Notes: generated by a model from the sequence alone, not told the origin. A stretch of DNA of 64,000 nt from Ichthyocystis sparus (GCF_900078755.1 NZ_FKIH01000003.1); one strand, 5' to 3'; numbered from the stretch's first letter, positions 43,825-53,490 are shown. Numbers and translations: made by a program.

Positions 43825-44550
43825 CTATTTTATGCCTACATGTATTGCCACAATACCACCCATAAGGTTATGGTAGCAAACGTTACTGAATCCAGCGTTA
43901 TGAATCATGTTCGTTAGCTCTTCTTGTGATGGATGCATACGTATGGATTCAACAAGATATTGATAGCTATGTCGATCGTGAGCTATTTTTTCCCCTAGAA
44001 AAGGAATGATTTTCCAGGAGTAAAGATCGTATATAGGCTTAATTAGAGACTTAGGTGTAGAAAATTCTAGAATAATAATTCTGCCGCCGCGTACTAGCAC
44101 CCTACGAGATTCCCTGAAAAAAAGGTCCTTGTTCGACATATTTCTAACACCAAAGCCGCAACTTACTACGTCAAAATAACGATCTTTGAATGGCAATTGT
44201 TCTCCATCACACTGTACCAATGGTATAAGCTTACCATTGTCAGTAAGGCGAGCCTTCGCAGTATCCAACATACTTCTGTTTATGTCTGTAGCAATTACAT
44301 TAGACGATCTCTGAGACCAGAGTAAAGCTAGGTCACCACTTCCTGATGCTACGTCAAGTATTTTTGCTTTTGGTGGATGGACGTTGCCCATACAAACTGC
44401 TATTCTTTTCCATAAGCGGTGTATGCCTAATGACATTACGTCGTTCATAAGGTCATACTTTGGCGAGACGCTTTGAAAAACTCTTCTTACCTCTTCTGTC
44501 TTTTCTTCTTTTGTAACTTCCCTGAAGCCGAAGTAGTGCTTCTCACCCAT
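43825..44550 (-). CDS. ubiE: Ubiquinone/menaquinone C-methyltransferase UbiE
   Basis: UbiE is the SAM-dependent C-methyltransferase in ubiquinone synthesis. The family segments are THFGF-like KHYFGFREV at the start, VFQSVSPKYDLMNDVMSLGIHRLWKR, the SAM-binding loop ILDVASGSGDLAL, CGFGVRNMSNKDLFFRESRRVLVRGGRIIILEFSTP and the C-terminal HNLMGGIVAIHVG. The ATG at 44550 gives the normal N-terminus (241 residues); the frame extends to a TTG at 44577 without support. It leads the ubiE-ubiJ-ubiB operon. Confidence 0.95.
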   Translation of the reverse strand: MGEKHYFGFREVTKEEKTEEVRRVFQSVSPKYDLMNDVMSLGIHRLWKRIAVCMGNVHPPKAKILDVASGSGDLALLWSQRSSNVIATDINRSMLDTAKARLTDNGKLIPLVQCDGEQLPFKDRYFDVVSCGFGVRNMSNKDLFFRESRRVLVRGGRIIILEFSTPKSLIKPIYDLYSWKIIPFLGEKIAHDRHSYQYLVESIRMHPSQEELTNMIHNAGFSNVCYHNLMGGIVAIHVGIK

Positions 44551-44636
44551 TTTACGTTGTATCCTAAGGTCTACCAATTGCCAAGGATAGCCACCACTGT
44601 GGGTTTTATCAAGTGGCGAAGTGAGCTTTATCAGTT

Positions 44637-46079
44637 GTGGAGGTTGCTGTGATTCTATTGTTGATTTTTGTATATATTTCCATAGTTATGTCCGTAAGTA
44701 TTTGGGCTTCTAGACGCGTGAAAAATCTAGCTGATTACATGCATGCTAGCGGCAAGTACAATTTACCAACCGCAGTTGCTACAACTTTTGCTTCATGGTT
44801 TGGTGCCTCATCAATGCTAGCTGCCCCTGCGGTTTTTATTTCTACTGGCACATCGGGTGTTATCGCCGATCCATATGCATCTACAGCTTGTTGTGTTTTT
44901 TTAGCAATGAGTGTTGCACGGCTTATTTTTCGTTCCAAAGTATACACGATAGGGGATTTGTACCGTGAGAGGTACAATACCACCGTGGAAGCTATGAGTT
45001 CTTTTGTCATTGTCATATCTTACTTGGGTTGGATTGCAGGGGTAATAACATCTATGGGTTTAGTTTTAGATGTTTTGTCCGGTAGAAATATGGGGATTCC
45101 TTTAGCTAATACACTTTCTGCTGCCATGATTTGTCTTTATGCCATTCGTGGTGGTATGTGGTCGCTGGCACTGGCTGATTGTTTGCAATTTGTCGTTATA
45201 ATCTCTGGGTTGTTGTTCTTGTTATTCAACTTTTCCCACCAGGTAGGAGGATTAGGCGTTCTTATTGGCCATGCCTTGGATCAGGGTAAATACGTTTTTT
45301 TCCCAGATCACTCACCGTCTAAATTGCTTCTTCAGTTGTCTGATTTTATAGGCCTTTTTATAGGCCTCATTCCTCAGCAAGACCTGTTTCAACGTATCGC
45401 TGCATGTAGTAACGAAAAGATAGCCTCCAGATCTTTTGGGATTATGGGGATAATTTATGTGCTAATGTCTAATGTTCCCATGTTGATTGCTTTCTCAGCA
45501 ACACTTTTGGCGCCCGGAATAATATCCCACTACATGAAACTTGATAGCCAATTGATATTGCCGGAATTTATATTGTCACAAACTTCTATAGTGTTCCAAG
45601 CAGCGTTTTTTGGAGCTTTGTTCGCCGGATTGTTAAGTGGAGGAGGTACCGCTCTTCTTGCTCCTGCTACTACTATCTCTAAAAATGTTTTTTGTAGGCT
45701 AAGGCCAGATCTTACTGATAGCCAAGTCCTGTTTATTTCTAGGTCCTGCATTTTTTTGTTAGCCACGCTTCAGCTCTTTGTTACTCTTATGGATAAAAAG
45801 TCAATCTACAGTATCATAGTTGATTCCTATAGTGTTACATCTGTTGCTGCAGCTGTACCACTGCTTGCTGCTTTCTTCTGGAAGAAAGCTAATAGCCAGG
45901 GCTCGTTTTTCTCTGTTGCTCTGGGATTATTATCCTGGATAATTGCGAAGTTCTTTTTTGCTGATTTGGAAATGCCCTCTACTCTTATAGGAGTATTAGT
46001 TGCTATACTGTCCATAGTTGTAGGGTCTAACTTACCACCACTTAAGTTATTGGGGGTTCTTGTTAGGGACGGAGCCTAA
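44637..46079 (+). CDS. Sodium:solute symporter family protein
   Basis: This is a 480-residue membrane protein with about thirteen hydrophobic helices, recognised as an SSS (SLC5) family member from the NLADYMHASGKYNLPTAVATTFASWFGASSMLAAPA segment in helix 1, the YTIGDLYRERYN loop, the IRGGMWSLALADCLQFVV block and LIPQQDLFQRIAACSNEKIASRSFG. The substrate cannot be told from sequence. It starts with GTG 44637, divergent from ubiE, and its 3' end overlaps the convergent DUF971 gene by 33 bp. Confidence 0.85.
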   Translation: MEVAVILLLIFVYISIVMSVSIWASRRVKNLADYMHASGKYNLPTAVATTFASWFGASSMLAAPAVFISTGTSGVIADPYASTACCVFLAMSVARLIFRSKVYTIGDLYRERYNTTVEAMSSFVIVISYLGWIAGVITSMGLVLDVLSGRNMGIPLANTLSAAMICLYAIRGGMWSLALADCLQFVVIISGLLFLLFNFSHQVGGLGVLIGHALDQGKYVFFPDHSPSKLLLQLSDFIGLFIGLIPQQDLFQRIAACSNEKIASRSFGIMGIIYVLMSNVPMLIAFSATLLAPGIISHYMKLDSQLILPEFILSQTSIVFQAAFFGALFAGLLSGGGTALLAPATTISKNVFCRLRPDLTDSQVLFISRSCIFLLATLQLFVTLMDKKSIYSIIVDSYSVTSVAAAVPLLAAFFWKKANSQGSFFSVALGLLSWIIAKFFFADLEMPSTLIGVLVAILSIVVGSNLPPLKLLGVLVRDGA

Positions 46080-46409
46080 TTTTTCTTGGTAATCCTTCCA
46101 CAGATCGTCACGGTTTGTTATGAGCCACTGTATGTACTCCCAGGAAAATATGCCGTTATGGTATCCGTCACTAAATATTATCCGTATAGCATAATTTCCC
46201 ACCAGCTCTACGCTGGTTACCTGAACGTTTTTTTTGTTAGGTATAAAGTTGAATTTGCCGGTTATTGGGTTTCTTATTTCCGCTGATGGGGCATGTGTAC
46301 GCAGGAACTCAAATGACAAGTGATAGGTGTTATTAGTGTATGACAACTCTATTTCTTTTTTATTGGGGTCAATTGATATTTTTTCTGGTGGTTCCGTGTG
46401 GTGGGTCAT
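46047..46409 (-). CDS. DUF971 (GBBH-like N-terminal domain) protein
   Basis: This is a 120-residue single-domain protein of the DUF971 / gamma-butyrobetaine hydroxylase N-terminal type. Typical pieces are the start IELSYTNNTYHLSFEFLRTHAPSAEIRNP, the VTSVELVGNYAIRIIFSDGYHNGIFSWEYI core and a short helical tail. Its role is unclear, though related domains occur in iron-sulfur proteins. In betaproteobacteria it usually lies next to ubiE; here the symporter gene separates them. It is divergent from the LivK-like gene (51-bp gap). Confidence 0.85.
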   Translation of the reverse strand: MTHHTEPPEKISIDPNKKEIELSYTNNTYHLSFEFLRTHAPSAEIRNPITGKFNFIPNKKNVQVTSVELVGNYAIRIIFSDGYHNGIFSWEYIQWLITNRDDLWKDYQEKLGSVPNKNPQ

Positions 46410-46460
46410 ATGATGGACTCCACTTTTGAATTAATGGTCATGTTATCAGGATTGTATTCC

Positions 46461-47633
46461 ATGAAGCGACTTTTTGTACTAGTTTCATTGCTTAATTTGT
46501 CTTTACTTTTTTCCGGTTGTTTCTGGGATAAGGATAGTACTGAATCTCTCAAGAAACCAATTATTGTAAAAATTGGTCAAGTTTCCCCCCTTACTGGAGG
46601 TGTGGCTCACTTGGGTAAAGATTGTGAAGACGGAGTGGCTCTGGCTGTACATGAGTTGAATCAACAAAATAGAACTTTGAACGGGCGCAAGTTGAAGTTT
46701 GAGTTAGTATCACTAAATGATATGGATGATCCTCGCCAAGCAACCGAAGCTGCTCAGCGCATAGTGGATTCTGGTGCCGTTTCCATCATTGGACACCTAA
46801 ATTCTGGTGCAACATTACCTGCTTCATCAATATATGCTCGCCACAATATTACTCAGATTACAGTGTCTTCCAATATTAGATACACTAGGCAGGGATTTAA
46901 GACGGCATTTCGTATTATGGCTGCTGACTACCAGCAGGGGAAGGCAGTGTCATCATTTGCAGTTAAGGATTTGCACCTTAAGCGCATAGTGGTAATTGAT
47001 GATCAAACTGCCTACGGCCAGGGTTTAGCTGATGTTTTTGTAAAAATTGCTAAAGAAAGCTCACCTAAGGGTGCCGTACTGAGCAGGTACTATGTTGACT
47101 CTTACACCACTGATTTTGGAGCTTTGTTGGCTAAGATTAAGTTGCTTCATCCCGATGCTGTTTTTTTCGGTGGAACTAATGCACAAAGCACTCCGTTGTT
47201 GAGGCAAATGCGCCAGCTGGGACTATCAATTCCTTTTATTACTGGGGATATGTCTTGTATGGACTCTTTTATTGAGCAGGTAAAAAAAGTAGCAGCACCA
47301 TTTTATTGCTCTACCAATGGCTATGACTTGTCAAAATTGCCTGGTGCCGCAGGCTTTATAAAACGTTTCAAGAGCTTTACCGGCCATGAACCATTTTTGT
47401 ATTCCCCATATACTTATGATGCTACAATGTTAGTTGCCGACGCTATTAGGTCTTTGCAGACTCTTAATTCAGAAAAAATAGCAGCATACTTACATGATAA
47501 AAAAAGGAAACCGTATCACGGAGTGACTGGAGATATTTATTTTGACTCTGATGGTAATAGGGAAAACGTGGGAGTTTCCATTTACACTTTATGTGGTAGC
47601 AAAATATGTCTTCGCAGCACAGTTTTTTCTTAG
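46461..47633 (+). CDS. Branched-chain amino acid-type ABC substrate-binding lipoprotein (LivK-like)
   Basis: This is a periplasmic binding protein of the LivJ/LivK type, 390 residues. The signal peptide ends in a lipobox, LLFSGC20, so it is likely a lipoprotein. The receptor fold is recognised from KIGQVSPLTGGVAHLGKDCEDGVALAVHELN, VSIIGHLNSGATLPASSIYA, RIVVIDDQTAYGQGLADVF and the C-terminal FEPFLYSPYTYDATMLVADAIR-like block (GHEPFLYSPYTYDA). The frame extends to 46398, but the ATG at 46461 starts directly before the signal peptide. No permease or ATPase genes (livHMGF) are adjacent, so it may be an orphan or use components elsewhere. Confidence 0.88.
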   Translation: MKRLFVLVSLLNLSLLFSGCFWDKDSTESLKKPIIVKIGQVSPLTGGVAHLGKDCEDGVALAVHELNQQNRTLNGRKLKFELVSLNDMDDPRQATEAAQRIVDSGAVSIIGHLNSGATLPASSIYARHNITQITVSSNIRYTRQGFKTAFRIMAADYQQGKAVSSFAVKDLHLKRIVVIDDQTAYGQGLADVFVKIAKESSPKGAVLSRYYVDSYTTDFGALLAKIKLLHPDAVFFGGTNAQSTPLLRQMRQLGLSIPFITGDMSCMDSFIEQVKKVAAPFYCSTNGYDLSKLPGAAGFIKRFKSFTGHEPFLYSPYTYDATMLVADAIRSLQTLNSEKIAAYLHDKKRKPYHGVTGDIYFDSDGNRENVGVSIYTLCGSKICLRSTVFS

Positions 47634-47644
47634 GAGGTACTATA

Positions 47645-49030
47645 TTATGGTACTACCTTTCCTGGATTTAGTATGTTTCGGGGATCGAATGCTTTTTTTA
47701 TGAAACGCATCATCGAGTTGTGGGAGGTGCTACGTAGCTTTTCCACATCTGTGACTTTAGTTTGCCCTACCCCGTGTTCTGCCGCTATGCTTCCCTGATA
47801 TTGTTGTACTATCCTATGCAGGCCTTCCTTTATTTTTTCTTCTTCTTGTACATAACCCACGTTTAGGTGTAGGCTACCGTCGCCTATGTGACCAAAAACA
47901 AAAAGAGACGCGTGTCTGTATTGCTCTACTAATTTTTGGACATCACCATAGAACTGTACCCACGACGATAATGGTAGCGATATGTCGTTTCTCATTATTT
48001 TATTTTGGTACTTTTTTTCTGCTAAGGGAATGCTATTACGTATTTTCCATGCTTGGCTGCGGCCCTCGCTGGTGAGGTTAATAGAGTAGGATTTTCCTAC
48101 AAACCTATCTAGGGCGCTTTTTAGAATGTCGTGATATACAAATTTTTGAGAGTCATGGTGTATGCCGATGTCAACTATCATGTACCAGTTAGATGTAATT
48201 ACGTCTAGTTTGTATTGTTCGTATATGTCATTAACTAATTCCCAGCATTTATGAGAAAATATCTCAGCAGCCTCAATGTTTCGTTCCAAATGTCTTCTAA
48301 GGTCGTGTATAAGTTTTATGGCAGAGCTTAGATCAGGCAATCCTATTACTGCGCTTATGTAATCAGATGGCATGTATCTTAGCTTCAATACCGCAGCTGT
48401 TATTATTCCTAAAGTACCTTCTGATCCTATGAAAATGTTTTTTATGTCATACCCATCATTATTTTTTCTAAGTTTTCTTAAATCTGAATACAGTTCACTG
48501 TTTCCCAGTACGACTTCTATACCCAGCACATTGTCCCTGGTCATGCCGTTTTGTATTACGCAACATCCCCCAGCATTAGTAGCTAGGTTGCCTCCTATAG
48601 TACATTGATCAGATGATGCGAGAGAAACTGGAAAGTAAAGCCGATCTTGCTTTACAAGGTTTTGAACCTTATCCAAAGTGCAGCCACTTTCAAGTGTTAA
48701 TGTTTGTCCTACTGGGTCGTAGTCCAGGATTTTGTTGAGCTGACGAAGAGAAAGAACTATATTTAATCCTTTTGTGAAGTTTGGTATGCAGCCACCGCAC
48801 CCACCAGTATTTCCTCCTTGCGGAGTAATAGCTATATTCTGTTCCAAGCATAGCTTTACCACACTCTGTATATCAGGTACCTTTTGCGGTTCCACTATTG
48901 CTAAAGTTTGCCCTGTTATTTGTCCCCTCCAGTCGGTCAGGTAATCTGAGGATTTATGCTTATCGGTAATTACTGTTCCCGTGCTTCCAAGTATTGATCT
49001 AAGTTTATTTATAATTTCATCCGGGTTCAT
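47645..49030 (-). CDS. FAD-linked oxidase (D-2-hydroxyglutarate dehydrogenase/GlcD-like)
   Basis: This is a VAO-type flavoprotein of about 461 residues that oxidises a D-2-hydroxy acid. The FAD-binding part has PQGGNTGGCGG, LASSDQCTIGGNLATNAGG and FIGSEGTLGIITAAVLKL. The C-terminal domain has the metal/substrate histidines in FVFGHIGDGSLHLNV and AAEHGVGQ, and ends FDPRNILNPGKVVP. The pattern fits single-subunit D-2-hydroxyglutarate or D-lactate dehydrogenases better than the GlcD subunit of glycolate oxidase, which needs GlcE/F partners not seen here. I prefer ATG 49030; a TTG at 49045 is possible. It converges on the LivK-like gene with an 11-bp gap. Confidence 0.85.
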   Translation of the reverse strand: MNPDEIINKLRSILGSTGTVITDKHKSSDYLTDWRGQITGQTLAIVEPQKVPDIQSVVKLCLEQNIAITPQGGNTGGCGGCIPNFTKGLNIVLSLRQLNKILDYDPVGQTLTLESGCTLDKVQNLVKQDRLYFPVSLASSDQCTIGGNLATNAGGCCVIQNGMTRDNVLGIEVVLGNSELYSDLRKLRKNNDGYDIKNIFIGSEGTLGIITAAVLKLRYMPSDYISAVIGLPDLSSAIKLIHDLRRHLERNIEAAEIFSHKCWELVNDIYEQYKLDVITSNWYMIVDIGIHHDSQKFVYHDILKSALDRFVGKSYSINLTSEGRSQAWKIRNSIPLAEKKYQNKIMRNDISLPLSSWVQFYGDVQKLVEQYRHASLFVFGHIGDGSLHLNVGYVQEEEKIKEGLHRIVQQYQGSIAAEHGVGQTKVTDVEKLRSTSHNSMMRFIKKAFDPRNILNPGKVVP

Positions 49031-49099
49031 TTTGATCGTTTTCAAGGATAATTAAAGTGAGCGAGGTAATCATACAGTAAGCAGTAGTTATTTTTATAG

Positions 49100-49147
49100 A
49101 TACTATAATTTGTGGTATTATCTTGCTTCATACACTATATATTGTGT
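49100..49147 (+). promoter_or_regulatory. Pair of NrdR boxes upstream of nrdAB
   Basis: ACACTATATATTGTGT (49132-49147) is an essentially perfect NrdR box. A second, weaker box, ATACTATAATTTGTGG (49100-49115), matches it at 12 of 16 positions. Their starts are 32 bp apart, three helical turns, the spacing typical of NrdR sites. The upstream box contains TATAAT (49104-49109), a possible -10 of the nrdAB promoter, so binding would block transcription. Confidence 0.8.
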
Positions 49148-49260
49148 ATATCATGTTAATTACATGTGGGTAAGTACTGTATTGACGTGCTTATTAGTTT
49201 ATTTTCTTAAGAGTATTTGTTTTGTCTGGTTGTGTTTGAGCGTGGTGGGGAGACATTAGC

Positions 49261-52089
49261 ATGCAAATTTTGGAAACAGGAGTGACTGGGTTGGTGCGAG
49301 ATGGTGCGGTAAGTACCTGTAGAGATTTATATTCGGTTATCCGCAGGAATGGTTCTATCGTTCCATTTGATTCTCGCAAAATAGCTGCAGCCATGACAAA
49401 GGCTTTTGTTTCTGTTGAGGGTCCACAAAGCGCTACTTCAGAAAGGACTCGTGATCTTGTTAACCAAATGACAGATCAGGTTTTTTCAGTTGTTACATCT
49501 CGATTACCTGATGGGGGATCAATACATATAGAGTCGATTCAGGATCAAGTAGAGTTAGTGTTAATGCAAAATGGGCAATACGATGTTGTTCGCGCATACA
49601 TATTGTATCGTGAAAAACACAAACAGGAACGTAGGCGAGGCACACAGAGTGATACAGACCCAGTAGAGAAAGTAGTTCACATGACCCTTAACGATGGTCG
49701 TTGTGTGCCTATAGACAGAAAAGAACTAGTACTCAAAGTAACTGCATCATGTAGCGGCTTGTCTTGTGTTGATCCTGAGAGGATAGTAGATGAGACCTAT
49801 CGTAATTTCTATGAAGGTATTACCGAGGACGAAGTAGCAAAGTCCTTAATTTTAGCTGCTAGGGTTTTAATTGAGAAGGACCCAGATTACTCTTTTTTAG
49901 CTGCTAGACTTTTGCTTTCTTCAATTCGTAGGGAAGTGTTCGGGGAGGATGTTTCCCACGAAGACATGAGTCATAGATACGTAGAATATTTCCCTAAGTA
50001 TATTAATGACGCATTTTCAATGGGGTTATTGGATCAGCGCATGGCTGACTTTGATCAATGTGAATTAGCTGGGGCCATAGATTTTAATCGTGATATGTTG
50101 TTTCAATACTTAGGATTGCAGATTTTATACGATCGCTATTTTTTGCATCGTTATAATAGTCGTATTGAATTACCTCAGATTTTCTTTATGCGTGTTGCTA
50201 TGGGACTATCTTTGGCTGAAGACAAGACTGTAAGGACTAAGAAAGCCATAGAGTTTTACAATGTGCTTTCTACGTTCAGATTTATGAGCTCAACTCCAAC
50301 TTTATTTAATTCAGGCACTCGTTGTCCTCAATTGTCTTCATGCTTTATATCCACGGTTCCTGATGATTTGGCTTCCATATACGAAGCTATTAAGGAAAAC
50401 GCTCTGCTATCAAAATTTTCTGGTGGTCTGGGTAACGATTGGACTTCTGTTCGTGCATTGGGAAGTTACATTAGAGGCACGAATGGCCATTCTCAAGGTG
50501 TAGTGCCATTTCTTAAGGTTGCTAATGATACCGCTGTTGCTGTTAATCAGGGCGGTAAGCGTAAGGGTGCACTGTGTTCATATTTGGAGCTATGGCACCT
50601 TGATATAGAGGAATTTTTAGAATTAAGGAAAAATACTGGTGATGAACGCAGACGTACTCATGATATGAATACTGCTGCGTGGATTCCAGATCTATTTATG
50701 AATCGTGTCTTGTTGGACCAGAATTGGACGTTATTTTCTCCATCAGATGTACCGGATCTCCATGAATTATTTGGACCGGAATTTGAAAAGGCCTATTTGG
50801 CCTATGAGGAGATGTTTAACGATGGACGAATTAAACTGGGACGAGTAGTTTCTGCATCTCAACTGTGGCGCAAGATGCTTACTATGCTGTTTGAAACAGG
50901 GCATCCCTGGATTACCTTCAAGGATCCATGCAATATTAGGTCCCCTCAGCAACATGTTGGGGTTGTAAGATCATCTAATTTGTGTACAGAGATTACTCTT
51001 AATACTTCCGAAAATGAAATTGCTGTTTGTAATTTAGGATCAGTTAATCTTGTTGCACATATGGTTAATGATCAGATTACCGGCAAGTATGTTCTTGATT
51101 TACCCTCTTTGCAGAAGACCGTAAGAACAGCTATACGAATGCTTGATAATGTTCTTGACATAAATTATTACTCAGTTTCAAAAGCAGCGGAATCAAATCG
51201 TCGTCATAGGCCCATAGGAGTTGGGTTGATGGGATTTCAAGATGTTTTGTATATGATGAGAATCCCGTATTCTTCGAATGAGGCCGTTGCCTTTTCAGAC
51301 TATGCTCAGGAACTCATTTCTTATTATGCTATCTCAGGATCAGTGGAGCTTGCAAAAGAGAGGGGAGCCTACCAGACATTTAATGGTTCTTTGTGGGATA
51401 AGGGTATACTACCTATAGATTCTCTAAAGTTACTACAGAAGATTCGTGGACCAGAGTACTTTGAATGTGATACCAGCCAGACATTGGATTGGGATTACCT
51501 GCGTCAGGAGATAAAGAAGTATGGTATGAGAAATTCTAATTGCATGGCTATTGCTCCTACAGCTACCATTTCTAGCATTGTAGGAGTTTCTGCTTCAATA
51601 GAACCGACATACCAGAATTTGTTTGTTAAATCTAATCTTTCTGGCGAGTTTACTGTTATTAACTCCTACCTTGTTAACGATTTGAAGGATCTTGGACTAT
51701 GGGATGAATCCATGGTTTCTGATCTGAAGTACTTTGATGGATCTATAGCGAGAATTGAGAGGATTCCTGTGGAGTTGAGGGATCTTTATGCTACAGCCTT
51801 TGAAATTGATCCTGAATGGCTTGTTGAGTGTGGTGCTCGTCGTATGAAATGGATTGATCAGTCACAGTCTTTGAATATTTATGTTGCTTATGCGTCAGGA
51901 AAGAAATTAGATCAGATATATAAGTTAATTTGGAAGCGAGGTATGAAAACCTCTTACTACCTGAGAACTTTGGGAGCTACTCATGCTGAGAAGTCCACTA
52001 CTGATATTGGTCAGTTGAATGCGGTTCCCGTGGTATCAGCAGTTAGAGCTTGTTTTTTAGATGACCCGACATGTGAGGCATGTCAGTAG
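49261..52089 (+). CDS. nrdA: Class Ia ribonucleotide reductase, large subunit
   Basis: NrdA reduces ribonucleotides to deoxyribonucleotides with NrdB. The 942-residue protein starts with an ATP-cone (about 18-110, VIRRNGSIVPFDSRKIAAAMTKAF) and has a second, more divergent cone-like segment (about 135-230, VPIDRKELVLKVTASCSG to EKDPDYSFLAARLLL), as in Pseudomonas aeruginosa-type NrdA. The catalytic core shows CPQLSSCF, the active site NLCTEI (N-x-C-x-E), GSVNLVAHM, MAIAPTATIS, and the C-terminal redox pair C-x-x-C in DPTCEACQ. It follows a 230-bp region containing two NrdR boxes and is 19 bp upstream of nrdB. Confidence 0.97.
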   Translation: MQILETGVTGLVRDGAVSTCRDLYSVIRRNGSIVPFDSRKIAAAMTKAFVSVEGPQSATSERTRDLVNQMTDQVFSVVTSRLPDGGSIHIESIQDQVELVLMQNGQYDVVRAYILYREKHKQERRRGTQSDTDPVEKVVHMTLNDGRCVPIDRKELVLKVTASCSGLSCVDPERIVDETYRNFYEGITEDEVAKSLILAARVLIEKDPDYSFLAARLLLSSIRREVFGEDVSHEDMSHRYVEYFPKYINDAFSMGLLDQRMADFDQCELAGAIDFNRDMLFQYLGLQILYDRYFLHRYNSRIELPQIFFMRVAMGLSLAEDKTVRTKKAIEFYNVLSTFRFMSSTPTLFNSGTRCPQLSSCFISTVPDDLASIYEAIKENALLSKFSGGLGNDWTSVRALGSYIRGTNGHSQGVVPFLKVANDTAVAVNQGGKRKGALCSYLELWHLDIEEFLELRKNTGDERRRTHDMNTAAWIPDLFMNRVLLDQNWTLFSPSDVPDLHELFGPEFEKAYLAYEEMFNDGRIKLGRVVSASQLWRKMLTMLFETGHPWITFKDPCNIRSPQQHVGVVRSSNLCTEITLNTSENEIAVCNLGSVNLVAHMVNDQITGKYVLDLPSLQKTVRTAIRMLDNVLDINYYSVSKAAESNRRHRPIGVGLMGFQDVLYMMRIPYSSNEAVAFSDYAQELISYYAISGSVELAKERGAYQTFNGSLWDKGILPIDSLKLLQKIRGPEYFECDTSQTLDWDYLRQEIKKYGMRNSNCMAIAPTATISSIVGVSASIEPTYQNLFVKSNLSGEFTVINSYLVNDLKDLGLWDESMVSDLKYFDGSIARIERIPVELRDLYATAFEIDPEWLVECGARRMKWIDQSQSLNIYVAYASGKKLDQIYKLIWKRGMKTSYYLRTLGATHAEKSTTDIGQLNAVPVVSAVRACFLDDPTCEACQ

Positions 52090-52108
52090 TAATTAAAAGG
52101 GATGAGAT

Positions 52109-53167
52109 ATGTCAACTCTGACTAAAGATGAAGTGGATCCAGCTCTAGGACGGCGTGTGCGGGCTGCTGATAAAAGGATTATTAATGGCGAAACTGATGT
52201 TAACCAGTTAGTTCCCTTGAAGTATAAGTGGGCATGGGACAAGTATCAGTCTGCGTGTGCTAACCATTGGATGCCCAATGAAATAGGTATGTCTCGTGAT
52301 ATTGAGCTTTGGAAGAACCCTAAAGGACTTACTGACGATGAGCGTCTTATTGTAGAGCGTAATCTTGGATTTTTTGTCACAGCTGATTCATTGGCTGCGA
52401 ACAATATAGTTTTGGGTACATATCGCCATATTACCGCTCCTGAATGCAGGCAATTTCTGTTAAGGCAAGCTTTTGAGGAGGCTATTCATACCCATGCTTA
52501 TCAGTATATTGTGGAATCATTAGGCTTGGATGAAGGTCAAACTTTTAATGCCTATCATGAGATACCATCTATTCGTGACAAGGACGAGTTTTTAATCCCG
52601 TTTATTGACGTGCTGACGGACCCAAATTTTAAAACGGGTACATTTACTAATGATCAAGCCTTGCTAAGGTCCATCGTAGTATTTGCGTGTATTATGGAGG
52701 GATTGTTCTTTTACGTTGGTTTTGTCCAGATATTGGCTCTTGGGCGTCAAAATAAAATGACTGGTGCTGCTGAGCAATACCAATACATTATGCGAGACGA
52801 GTCCATGCATTGCAATTTTGGTATTGATTTAATTAATCAAATAAAAATAGAAAATCCGGAACTTTGGACTGCAGCCTTCAAAAAAGAACTAGTCGGATTA
52901 ATGACTAAAGCAGTGGAATTAGAGTATCGATATGCTGTTGATACTATGCCAAGAGGCGTTTTGGGTTTGAATGCTGACATGTTCAGTGCGTATCTGCGAT
53001 TTATTGCCAACCGTCGTATGGTTCAGATAGGCCTAGAACCCTTGTTTGCTGGTCAAGAAAATCCATTCCCATGGATGAGTGAGATGATGGATTTGAAGAA
53101 GGAGAAGAATTTTTTTGAGACCCGTGTAACTGAGTATCAGTCTGGTGGTACTCTCAGTTGGGATTAG
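52109..53167 (+). CDS. nrdB: Class Ia ribonucleotide reductase, small subunit
   Basis: NrdB houses the di-iron centre and tyrosyl radical used by NrdA. The 352-residue protein has metal-ligand segments FEEAIHTHAYQYIVESL (E, E, H), CIMEGLFFYVGFVQ and MRDESMHCNFG (E and H), with the iron-adjacent tyrosine plausible as the Y of HAYQY. The C-terminus ends TEYQSGGTLSWD, like the NrdA-binding tails of R2 proteins. It is co-transcribed with nrdA. Confidence 0.97.
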   Translation: MSTLTKDEVDPALGRRVRAADKRIINGETDVNQLVPLKYKWAWDKYQSACANHWMPNEIGMSRDIELWKNPKGLTDDERLIVERNLGFFVTADSLAANNIVLGTYRHITAPECRQFLLRQAFEEAIHTHAYQYIVESLGLDEGQTFNAYHEIPSIRDKDEFLIPFIDVLTDPNFKTGTFTNDQALLRSIVVFACIMEGLFFYVGFVQILALGRQNKMTGAAEQYQYIMRDESMHCNFGIDLINQIKIENPELWTAAFKKELVGLMTKAVELEYRYAVDTMPRGVLGLNADMFSAYLRFIANRRMVQIGLEPLFAGQENPFPWMSEMMDLKKEKNFFETRVTEYQSGGTLSWD

Positions 53168-53490
53168 AATTTCAAATTTGTTTTGCATAAGTGTCTCACT
53201 AACGATACGTTTATGGCATATTGACGTTTAAAAAATTGACAAGAACAAGTTTTTCTAGTTAATTACACTTTTGTTGTTGAACGTTGCAACTATAAAGCAT
53301 GCTTTTTTTATAAGAATCTGTTCATTTTGCGTTTTGGTAATGAATTTATTGCTTACTTTTTGTAATGGAATTTTTTCTTTCCTTTAAGAAACAATAAATG
53401 TTTGGTGGTATGAGCTTTTTCTAGTCGTTGGGGATTTTGGGTACCCCTCCTTGCCTTCTGATTTTTATGATGCAACTGTGGAGGTAGTTT
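53168..53490. other. 323-bp spacer between nrdB and the histone-like gene
   Basis: No gene is seen; open frames here are short or antisense to the histone-like gene. A -35-like TTGACA (53236-53241) has only a poor -10 at 17 bp (TTAATT, 53259-53264). A TATAAA occurs at 53291-53296. AAAGCATGCTTT followed by a T run (53294-53309 region) could be a weak terminator for nrdAB. The region probably holds the promoter and long leader of the downstream gene. Confidence 0.4.
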
